Below are positions 53,900 through 64,000 of a DNA stretch of 64,000 nt, one piece after another. The notes beneath the pieces are model-generated. The model was not told where the DNA came from and ran no database searches. It saw only the letters and a program-made list of their open reading frames with translations. This DNA is from Clavelina lepadiformis (lineage: Eukaryota > Chordata > Ascidiacea > Aplousobranchia > Clavelinidae): NCBI RefSeq assembly GCF_947623445.1, contig NC_135243.1, forward strand, positions 23,010,479 through 23,074,478, written 5' to 3'. Each line of letters starts with the position of its first letter. The stretch's first letter is position 1. Made by a program: the position numbers and the translations under genes.

Positions 53900-56800
53900 T
53901 AGCATCGGATTCAAACCAGAAAACGTGAATTAGATGGTGAAAATCGTATTTGAAGCAAAACTTTTCTGCTTTTGTTGCCCGGCCCGGGAGTTTCTGTCCG
54001 TCATATCCCTTCCTATCCAGCTTTTTCCAAAATTTTCTGTTTTTATTTCTGGTAATAGGCCTATAGCTAGTCACGGCCTTCTTTGCTTGGAAGTTAATTG
54101 TAGAAAATACCTTGAAATAATTCCGTAACAAGCTAAACTTGGATTTATATCATCTGCATTGTGGCATGTCCTCTACAAATTACAAAACTTTATGACATCC
54201 TTGCTTTTCAGAAAATAAGCACAAAAAATAACACTTAACAATAGAAAAATATACAGAAACCAACATGGAGAAAAACTTTTTTGCGTTCTACTATGCACCT
54301 TACCAGTATTTATAGAGGAATTGTTACTATACATGTACAAGTATATACAGTACATATTACTTATCACAAAATCTATCGTTTAAACAACTTCTGTTTGTAG
54401 TATCAGCCAACTTTTACAAACGTTTTAGTTCAATATTAATTCATCGTTTTATGATTTTAGACTATTGGTGACCTATTACGACAAGAACATGACGTTTAAC
54501 ATACAACAACTGCCTTTACGTTTCATGTACTTGAAAATAAAATCCGTTGATGATATTTTGAAGTTTTCTTTCAAACTTTAGCTTAAAAAAGGCTCAAAAA
54601 CTGTTGTTTGAGCTAAACTAACAAATCTACTTCAGAAATATTGTTTAATATCTCTTGAAGGGTAATGAATGGCTTGGTAAAATATAGCATTTTCATTGAA
54701 ATCTCTGTAGAGCCTATAATCGCACACTAACTCACGCAAATTCATGGTAGCTATAGCAACGTAAAACTAATTACGTTAGTCTACTTTGTAGTTTTGTCAA
54801 ACAAACCTGTATTCGTTAAATTGTGGGATTATGTTTGTATTTAGTTTCTACATATTATTGCACAGTACGACGTCGGTATATTTTACTTTATTGCTTTTCT
54901 TACAAGCAAGTTAAAGCCTATGGTCTACACCGTAGATTTCTTTTTATGGCACACAGAAAACTACAATAAAGCTGTAAATATAGCAGTAGCGCTTAATAAG
55001 AGTAAGCGCTAGGTGTCGCAAAGAGAACAAAATAGCTAAAATGTTTAAACCTGGTTGCTTTTATTTTATTTACATATTATTTAAAGCAAATTAAAGATTT
55101 AATTGATTGCATAATTTATTGCGCATTTATTGCAAAATGAAAAAGAAAAATGTTAAAGCAATGAAATAAACCTACGTTTTTGATAGCGAGAATTTAACGT
55201 GATGGAATAGTTGAAGCCAGAAATTTCCTTGCTCTTACAATCAGCGTTGAAAGTGAGCCGGAACGCACCGCATCGCCACGCAGTATAAATCTGTTTGCCG
55301 AAACGTCATTCCGGTAGAAAATGCTGTAAAAGAGTAATTTCAACATAGTAGTTTTTCAACAACTACATTTTCTGTGTTCACATTTATGAAAGTATTAGTA
55401 TTGTATTGATTGGACATGCCTGCCAGTCGCTAACTACATACGATACAAGCGAGTACAATATATGTAGCTATTTTGCACTTCGATGGATGCATTAAACTTA
55501 TTTAATTATATACCATTGAATGATGTAGATTTTGCATTTGTGGTACGTTTTCAAGCAGCGGTTGTTACAACAAAATCGAGGTATTTGCTCCGCAATTTTA
55601 AATTCAAGAAATGTTCAGAAACCATATCTGCAGCAAACGAGTGCATTTAAACGTGGAATCACGGTGGTTTTCTTTTGTTTGCTACTTAGAGTTCAGACGA
55701 GAACGTTTAAGCACTGTCAGCCCTGCTGACAATGAAAACATTGCGTATGTAACTAAATATGAGTAATAAGTCTAAGCACAAGACATTACGGTCCATTTCC
55801 TTTACGTCAGATGACGCCAATCGAAAACTAACTTTCCAAGTCGGGGATCTCCCTCAAGAACAACCGTTTACAACATGAAGCAAGTGCGCTGGTGCCATAC
55901 GAAAAAACTGCTGCCCACTTTGCTCAATATTAGGTATAGACTTAACTACTTACGCAAGGCAGACGAAAGTCTTTCGTGGTTTGTTGATAAAAATACTTGT
56001 TGGGCTATCTGCTGTAGGTGAACCATGCAGTGGAAAGCTATTATAATACAGCACTAGAATCGATTAAAACTATAGCGCAGATGTTGATGTTAAGGCATTG
56101 TACTCCTGAAGCCTTACAGTATAGTAAGGCATCACCGCTTTTGCGTTTCTGTTTTGTGTTCATGTCAATAACCGTTTCAAAATTTCACTTTGCTAATATT
56201 ACTACGCTATGAGTAACGAGTATCGCGTGTAAACCAAAGATGGCGCAGACGAGCGATAAACGCCTGCAAAGTCAATTGCAAGCGGTCAGAATTGCAGGCA
56301 TCACGTCTGACGTCAACGTACTTATAGCGTTAATAGATTGGAAATTACTAGAAACTACTGTATAAAGACGCTCATAGATTGCATTCAGCATGCTAGCTGT
56401 CAACCTATAACTTTGAATATTTATTTCTTAACAAATTGGCACCACATTTTGCATAAGCATAAGCATAAGCATAAGCTTAGATTTTCACAACAATTTTTTA
56501 TTCTTCATACTACACTTATAATATGCAACCTCATTATATATAATCGTTTGTCAATTTGTTACCGTGTGTCGAAGTATGAATAGTTAGCTATCCGGTTGGC
56601 CACACAGTCAATGATAAAGTACAAAGTATCTGAGGGATGGTGGCCAGTAGTCTAGTAAGTGGGCGTAAAGACTTCAATGCGGAAGGAAAATTAATTGCAG
56701 TCAGATTTCACATCCGAGTAATTAAGTAAACAATGACCTAGCAGCAGCCTGATTGAACTTATAGATCAATCGTCAACCTAAAAACTTATTTGCGTTTTTA

Positions 56801-58118
56801 ACTTGTTTTTTGCAAGCAGTTTTAACCAGTTTCAACCAGTTTTAACTGTTTCAGATGCTGTCTTCATGATACTTACAGAGTTATACTTCAGCAGCAGTTC
56901 AAATAATTTTTTACAGAAAGTAAAGTTGCGAAAACTAAGGTTACCCAAACATAGACATGTTTTCGCGAACCAATGACGTGGACCATGTCTTCAAGTCATG
57001 AAAAACAACGATCGACTTCCTCTTACTTAGGCTGGCGTCAAATGAGAATCTACTTTTCAAGTAGGGGATGTCCACAGAAAAACTGCGCTGATAACAGAGC
57101 TGAAGCGTGGAATGCCGAAGTTAGGTTGCAATAACGGTCTTTTAAAAGCTCTAAAATTCAATTAGTTGCAGCCTTTGTCGTGCGGATGTGTCAAATAAAT
57201 TCAGGCGGCATTGGGTACAAAGGCATCTGACAGGCGACAGACATGAGACTGATTTTATTTGTAACGAAATTGAAGAGACGCTAAAACCTCTGGCTGTGCC
57301 AGCCATTAAAAGAGCTTGCGTTATTGCGCAACGTGTAACCGTTCTAGCCTGATATGTTGATATGAATATTTGTTGGGAAAGGAGGCGAGCGGTGTTGTTG
57401 CAATCCGAAGGCTACATCATTACTGTTGCTGGCATGACAATTTAGCATGTGGCGTTTAGCGCCGGTCAGTCAGATCACTGGTCACATGGCACTCTCTGTG
57501 CATCGTTCAAAATTAAACAACATTAGCGTGCTTTATAAGTACTTCTGCTTTAGCGTACAAAGCGAAATGTATGATACATTTTGTTAGTTCTAACACACGT
57601 TTTAGTTGAGATCTTATCTTGTGTGCGATATTGGTCTGCCATTTGTGCTGGCAGAAAAGGACACGCACCATTGAAATGAGTCAGGTCATGCGTCGGGTTA
57701 ATTGACCCAGACAGTCACGATTTACGTGACGGTTTGACTAATTTCTGTACAAAATGGGAAGAAAAACGTTGATGTTGTAAAAACTATGATAAACGTTGTA
57801 AAAGCGTTTGTGTCCAAGAACCTTGAGACGAATTTGGCAATAGGCATAGATTGAGGTGTTTTTATCGCACTACCCTGTCTACTTGATCCAAGAAATCTCC
57901 TTTTAACAGAACCGCAAGATGGTTCGATTGATGTTAGAATATGTGCCAGCCTCACGCTTGTCAAAGATAAACATTTAATCCAAAATAAAGCCGAGTTGGA
58001 TGCACTTATTGAGTCATGGTCTGCTTCTTCCCAAGTACTTTTGAATACAGCAGCTTAAATTTAAATAATTAATTATTCTGTTCTAAGCAGGTTAATTGTT
58101 AAACTGAAAACAGCTAAA
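53900..58118. other. 4.2-kb region with only degraded coding traces
   Basis: No complete gene is seen. Short traces occur at 57186-57353 (CSLCRADVSNKFRRHWVQRH, zinc-finger-like spacing, then an open stretch to TGA) and at 57867-58058 (FIALPCLLDPRNLLL..., to TAA). Another lies at 56018-56090 after a CAG-like acceptor (NHAVESYYNTALESIKTIAQ). The LLDPR word and zinc-finger-like start could be remains of a hAT-type transposase, but they are not contiguous and I would not insist. A gcataa hexamer repeats four times at 56454-56476. Confidence 0.3.
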
Positions 58119-61100
58119 ATGGATGATTGTGAACAGTGTGTGCCATGCGGCTGCTGTCTGTTTCTCGTGGTTGTTGTTTTAATGGGGGCATTTTACACAG
58201 CCAACAAGACCCCCCCTAGCCGACTTTCAATCGATGATAATGACCACTTCCGTGAAGTACGACAACCAGTTGACTGTCAGGTAAGACATCGTCCTTTTGC
58301 CTTCTTTTGATGATAAGTTTCCTTTTGGACGTGAACCATAAAAGAAACAATGAGAAAACATTTTCAATTACTTAGTTTTTAATGCGTTTTAATGTATTTT
58401 TTGCATGTTAGCGATATTAAATCATTTATTTTTCGCCATTGTTGAGATCGACTGTGTTCAGCGAAAACATTGGTGTTAACCTTGTCACAGCACAGCAGAA
58501 CAAAATGCGTGCTTATAAAAAACCTTTAAACGGGAAAAAGCAGCAAAGCCGAACTGGCTTAAACCGTGCAATATGCTAACTATGCTGTGGTGCTAGAAGG
58601 ATGAACGGTTAGCACGGCCACCGAAATCAAATGTACATTTACGTTCAAAATAGAACAAAACCTTAATGAAAACGGCATAAAAGAGTAAGAGGATGTTACA
58701 AGGACATCCACGTGGATGGTTAAAATAAAATCCCAATCAAAAGAAACGCCATCCAAGTGGCCAGGTATAGGATTCCCGCTTTTGTGGCCATGTAAATTTT
58801 GGGCAATATATTCGGGCTCCCAAGTCCACAAATACATCTGAATAAATAAGATAAGTTGAAATGATAAATCGTATTCTTCTAAGTCATAGCAAACTGATTT
58901 TATGACACGGCAAAAGTGTAGCGATGACTGTACTGCTGTAGTGTATACACGTTATGTGCCTAAATGTAAACTGGTGTATCATCCACATGCAAATTAATAT
59001 GTGGTATGTATGACTCGATGTGAAAAATATGTCGTGCAGCTTAAATTTTAATTTTGTAACTACCTGTACCACAGGTTTCGTGAATAACAAATGATAAATC
59101 ACTACTAACACTATAACTATAAATACATTCACAGGTTGATTATTGGGGCAGCTGGACGTCATGCAGTGCGACATGTGGAATTGGTACTCACCAGCGTAAC
59201 AGAGGAATCATTAGATATGCTTCCTACGGTGGAAGCTCGTGCCCAGCCACATGGGAGAGCAAAAAATGTGAATTGCGGCCTTGTCCACGTAATTGCCAGG
59301 TATCCTTTACGCATATACTTCTACCGATTTAGCTTGTGACAAAAACTTGCACTTTCACAAGAGCTGGTTATCGTCATTTTGCTTACCACTTACTTGTAGG
59401 TTAACGATTGGACGAGTTGGAGCGATTGTAGCAAGTCATGCGGAACAGGAACACGTCAGAGGTCAAGAGAGGTCATCCAACAAAATGATTACAATGGAAA
59501 AGGCTGTCTCGAGTTGGATGAGGAAATTGAATGCAATGATCGTGAATGTCCAGTGCATTGTGAGGTAACAAGTGGGTTTGTCACGTACACAGAGCACAGC
59601 TTTGTCCATATGGCAGGGATTCTCCTCTATTTATCATGAACTTTTCCAAAAAATATCAAACGTTTTAAGTTTTTAAAATCTATCAGATCTGCACAAAAAA
59701 AAGGCTTTTTACTGCATTAAATGTCGGGTGATTTAGGTAGGACAATGGTCAAATTGGAGCGATTGTAGCACGTCATGTGGACTAGGGTCACGCCATAGAA
59801 CAAGGCTTGTAATCAAAGAGAATAAATACGACGGAAATGAATGTCCAAGCTTAAAAGAAACAGCAGACTGTAATACAGGCGAATGCCCTGTTAATTGTCT
59901 GGTAAATATTTGACATGTTTTGACTATCTTGCATTATTTTCACCATAATAGCGTACTTGTAGGTTGGCGATTGGACGACTTGGAATGAATGCAGCAAGTC
60001 ATGCGGAACAGGAACACGTCAGAGGTCAAGAGAGGTCATCCAACAAAATGATTACAATGGAAAAGACTGTCCCGAGTTGGATGAGGAAATTGAATGCAAT
60101 GAGCGTGAATGTCCAGTGCATTGTGAGGTAACAAGTGGGTTTGTCACGTACACAGAGCACAGCTTTGTCCATATGGCAGGGATTCTCCTCTATTTATCAT
60201 GAACTTTTCCAAAAAATATCAAACGTTTTAAGTTTTTAAAATCTATCAGATCTGCACAAAAAAAAGGCTTTTTACTGCATTAAATGTCGGGTGATTTAGG
60301 TAGGACAATGGTCAAATTGGAGCGATTGTAGCACGTCATGTGGACTAGGGTCACGCCATAGAACAAGGCTTGTAATCAAAGAGAATAAATACGACGGAAA
60401 TGAATGTCCAAGCTTAAAAGAAACAGCAGACTGTAATACAGGCGAATGCCCTGTTAATTGTCTGGTAAATATTTGACATGTTTTGAGTATCTTGCATTAT
60501 TTTCACCATAATAGCGTACTTGTAGGTTGGCGATTGGACGACTTGGAATGAATGCAGCAAGTCATGCGGAACAGGAACACGTCAGAGGTCAAGAGAGGTC
60601 ATCCAACAAAATGATTACAATGGAAAAGACTGTCCCGAGTTGGATGAGGAAATTGAATGCATTGAGCGTGAATGTCCAGTGCATTGTGAGGTAACAAGTG
60701 GGTTTGTCACGTACACAGAGCACAGCTTTGTCCATATGGCAGGGATTCTCCTCTATTTATCATGAACTTTTCCAAAAAATATCAAACGTTTTAAGTTTTT
60801 AAAATCTATCAGATCTGCACAAAAAAAATGCTTTTTACTGCATTAAATGTCGGGTGATTTAGGTAGGACAATGGTCAAATTGGAGCGATTGTAGCACGTC
60901 ATGTGGACTAGGATCACGCCATAGAACAAGGCGTGTAATCAGAGAAAATGAATACGATGGGAATGAATGTCCAAGCTTAAAAGAAACGGCAAACTGTAAT
61001 GCAGGCGAATGCCCTGTTAATTGTCTGGTAAACATTTGACATGTTTTGACTATCTTGAGGTAAAAGGCGATTGTGAGGTAAAAGTCGATTGTGAGGTAAA

Positions 61101-61669
61101 AGGCGATTAGATCTAGTTAACACGCGTTTACAAGGACCACGACTATTATACGGTTAGATAGGCATTACGTCGGAAATAGGTCCAACTACTTTTTTCAGTG
61201 AAATGCGGTTTATGCTGTAGTTGGCCGGAAATGGTTTTGGGGCATTTTCTGTGGTAAACTGTTGAAGAACTTATTTTATGTTGCGTAGACGGGACCTTGG
61301 AAAGCGTGGGAGGAATGCACGGTCAGTTGTGGAGGGGGGAAAAGGGCAAGATACCGTGACGTCATCAAGAAAGCTGATTACAACGGAAAAGCATGTGTTC
61401 CAGTGTATTATGAAGACTGCAACGAAGAGGATTGTCCAAAACCAACTTATAAATGGATATTTATTATTGTTGGATTAGGAATATGCGTTGGTGTTTGCAG
61501 ATATGACCAATGCATATATGGTCGTTCCTTACGAGAAAAACGAATTACTTTATGGATAACATTGAAAAGGTTTTGGTCAAACCTTTCAAACTATTGCTTA
61601 AAATTGTATATTTATTTGTCGACTAAGAACAAAGGAAAAGGATATAGGCTTATCAAAAAACCTGCTTGA
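58119..61669 (+). CDS. Membrane protein with eight thrombospondin type 1 repeats
   Basis: Nine exons, all phase 0: 58119-58280, 59135-59299, 59400-59564, 59737-59901, 59963-60127, 60300-60464, 60526-60690, 60863-61027, 61289-61669 (565 codons plus TGA). Exon 1 has a Cys-rich start, then a hydrophobic segment (CCLFLVVVVLMGAFYTA) that may act as signal anchor. Each of exons 2-8 is exactly 55 codons and encodes one TSP1 module: W..W..C...CG.G...R.R and six cysteines (DWTSWSDCSKSCGTGTRQRS). Exon 9 holds the eighth module, then a second membrane segment (WIFIIVGLGICVGVC) and a basic 60-residue tail. TSP1 repeats bind matrix, glycosaminoglycans or other receptors and act outside the cell. The protein could be anchored at either end. 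Exons 4-8 lie in a near-identical tandem array including introns. Confidence 0.9.
59565..61027 (+). repeat. Near-identical intragenic tandem duplication, unit about 563 bp
   Basis: Starting just after the donor at 59565, a unit of intron, TSP1 exon, intron and TSP1 exon recurs at 60128 and again in part from 60691 (spacings 563 bp each). Introns match base for base apart from a few changes (for example gactatcttg/gagtatcttg and one A/G in a run). This points to very recent unequal exchange, or to an assembly artefact. Confidence 0.95.
61056..61109 (+). repeat. Three short repeats carrying splice-donor-like words
   Basis: gaggtaaaaggcgattgt, gaggtaaaagtcgattgt and gaggtaaaaggcgatta follow each other in the last intron of the TSP1 gene. 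Each contains gag|gtaaaa, very like the real exon ends gtgag|gtaaca of the same gene. Confidence 0.85.
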
Positions 61670-64000
61670 CTTAGCCATGAAAGTTCCTACCTTTTCTTTA
61701 CAAACATTGTAATAGCCTGTAGTTTTATCAAGTAGTAACATCAACTACAGTTTTGAACAACTGCAGTTTTCATCCGCAAGATTTTCACATTGTCTATTCA
61801 ATCTCGTGTCAAGTAACAAGAAATAACAAATATTGACTAAATACTGTTCAAATATTTTTTTTGTAGCAGGACTTAGATATTGTTTAAAAATATTTGTACT
61901 CTTTTGCCTTTGTGTTTCTTATATCTACCTATTTCTTGCATGTTATAAATCACTTCCAAAAAGGAAAAAAAGAAAAGTAAAGCGTAAAAAAGAACAAAAA
62001 GAGTGTATCTGTTACAGAAATTTATTTACTTTTTATACGTACAGTATTTTCCCTTAGTTTAGTTTTAGCAAAGATAACAGTTCTTGACTAAAATGCAGAA
62101 AATGTAGGAGGTGTATTGAGTTTTCTAACAAACTTGAAGAAAAATGCTAAATTTTCGTTTAACTTATTTTATCAACCTTTTTATTATCGGTTTTATTTGA
62201 AGTGATTTTGATCTTGATTTCATTAGTTTATGTCGGGCCAGTTAATTGCAAAACACAAAAGAAATATGCTAAGAGGCTTCACCACTTTACTATTGTCTCT
62301 TGCATTTTTGAAAAAACTGCACTTTCTTGCAACAAATTTAACGTGAAACCATGATAGAATTGTCGTGGTAAAAAATTTGTTAAAAAACAATTGTTTGATA
62401 CTGAAACACAATAAAACGTATTTCTACTTTCTGTTGTTTCTTGGCTTAGCTCGTGCGGTGTAAGTATCGTATGCGCTCGCACGTGTGTGTGCATTTGTGC
62501 CTGTATGATTTAAAGGGATTTGCGACATACAACCTCGTGCTATAAGAAAGCATTTCAAGCGTAAAACTACGTATTGCTGTCCCATGACTCGAGTCCATTT
62601 TTCTTCATTCTCTGGCGCAACAATTTCAACAAACTCTTTCTCTTGGGGAATCCCCCATATTCTTTCCCAGCGCTGCATTTCCAACGACGTACATCAATCG
62701 AGTGTTGACATGCAAACCTACGAACAGCATTTGCAGTGAAAGGTCACAGCAGCGCGGGAAAGATTTAAACTGGTGAATAAATGCAGATGTTTCTGTTGTG
62801 GCTTTGCCGCGCTTGTTGGGTTGTTAGTGGAGTGTAACCGAGATTTGTGCAGACGAACTAAGGAAGCATTTTGGCAAGGTATCTAAGGCTCAACCACGTT
62901 TTGAAGAAGAGCAACAACGTAATTATCTTGCGCATCGTTAATAAACTGCAGAAGACATCGGCAGAAAAGAAGAGAAGAGGAGAAGGAAAAGAAAGAAAGA
63001 CAGCAATGGAGGCAAAATGTGCTCAAAAATAACAAGTAGAGTCAGAAAATGTCAAGAATTCTGCTCAATTGTGTACGTCATGGTAGCCATATAGGCAGTA
63101 CCATACTGTTCCTGGCGACCATTCTGGCCGTCTACTTAACCTGTCACAAAAAATAAAAGATCCACAGAAGTATAGTCTACTTCAGAAAGAATGCTAAACA
63201 ATATTCCTGTACAAAGAACCTGAGCATTTGTGTCAAACATATAATTCCAAAAATGCATAGCTCTATCGTCAAGTAAATTAAAGATAAACCGATGTGTTAT
63301 GAGAAACGGAAAAACATGATTTTCCAAAGTCTTATTTATTGTCAGATAGGACAGAACTTTACCAAAACTGGGCGATTGGTTGCAAGGCATTATCCAAATT
63401 AATTACATCCTGTATTGCCATTGTTTTGGACTTGAGAGTTGTTTGCAAGTTGACAACAGCTATAAAATTTCGGATTGTGACAGCCATCGATGTCGTTGAA
63501 ATAGTATTTTTTCTTGCATTGCTCCATGCAAAAGAGTTGGTGCTTCTAGAAAAAATGTATAAAAATGACCACAAATGAACAATTGACTAATTGTTCAGTG
63601 AAATATAATGATGTCACATGCAAGAAAGTTAAACAATGTTTAGTGTTTTCTATGTAGGCCAAGTGCAAACAAAACTTTCTACTTATTGGTGTTTCGTATG
63701 CATAGTTAAAATTGATCAAGTTTAATCAAGTTTTGCTTGCCAGTTGAGGCATTTACTTTTTATTCAAGTCAAGTCGGTCAGGGCGCCCATGGTGACAGAT
63801 TACAATTTTATCGATCTAAAATTGTTTGCAAAATTGATCATATGTTTGTAACACATTTATTAATACATAAAATGTTTGTATTACAGCTTAGGAATAGGAA
63901 TTTGTAGATTAATTACAAAATTTGTCTCAACATATGCGTTGGGGGTATGGCGTATGGGGTCTTAAATGTATAAGAGCAGTCCATACTATACAGCCATTCG
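61670..64000. other. 3' flank of the TSP1 gene and unresolved sequence
   Basis: AATAAA at 62410-62415 could be a distal poly(A) signal. A minus-strand frame near 62684-62560 (RWERIWGIPQEKEFVEIVAP, then EEKWTRVMGQQYVVLRLK) looks more like protein than its surroundings. A pyrimidine-rich acceptor on the minus strand near 62951 precedes a short open stretch (INDAQDNYVVALLQNVVEP). I cannot join them or name a family. The plus- and minus-strand frames at 63136-63578 overlap and have no support. Confidence 0.35.

Overview
The window looks like nuclear DNA of a deuterostome animal, most likely an ascidian tunicate such as Ciona. The reasons are intron-rich genes with mostly short GT-AG introns, AT-rich spacers, animal-only domain types (CCP, vWA, LDLa plus 7TM, thrombospondin repeats) and many small non-autonomous DNA transposons. 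The species is inferred, not shown. Gene models below were built by hand from open frames, splice signals, phase agreement and remembered family motifs; no search was run.

Layout. 828-1004 is the last exon of a vWA gene whose other exons lie upstream. 2151-5582 and 13662-17338 are two diverged copies of one non-coding block. They flank a five-exon gene (7036-13313) for a seven-transmembrane receptor with about 13-14 LDLa modules; its third intron holds a perfect 9-bp minisatellite. 18737-22780 is a complete secreted CCP-vWA protein gene, a paralogue of the first gene.

24533-28553 (minus) is an eight-exon RSL1D1-like ribosomal L1-domain gene, and 32229-35899 (minus) a ten-exon UBXN6 (UBXD1) gene with two GC-AG introns. 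Between them on the plus strand are two related exon-like frames of unknown function. 38087-41855 and 41962-45751 are a recent tandem duplication, each copy holding a complete four-exon GT54 (MGAT4-like) glycosyltransferase gene on the minus strand.

48259-48410 (minus) is an isolated exon-like segment that resembles part of a receptor. 49027-53899 is a TKL/IRAK-like kinase gene with an armadillo-like C-terminal half and one in-frame TAA inside the kinase domain. 58119-61669 is a nine-exon membrane protein gene with eight thrombospondin type 1 repeats, part of which is a nearly identical 563-bp unit in tandem.

The genes do not form one pathway. Several are extracellular or membrane proteins built from repeated modules, and the window shows duplication at four scales: whole gene (vWA, GT54), multi-kilobase block (A/B), exon pair (LDLa exons 3/4, TSP1 exons) and short tandem repeat. 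Introns carry at least three hAT-type elements with terminal inverted repeats; two have exact 8-bp target duplications and the third an imperfect one.
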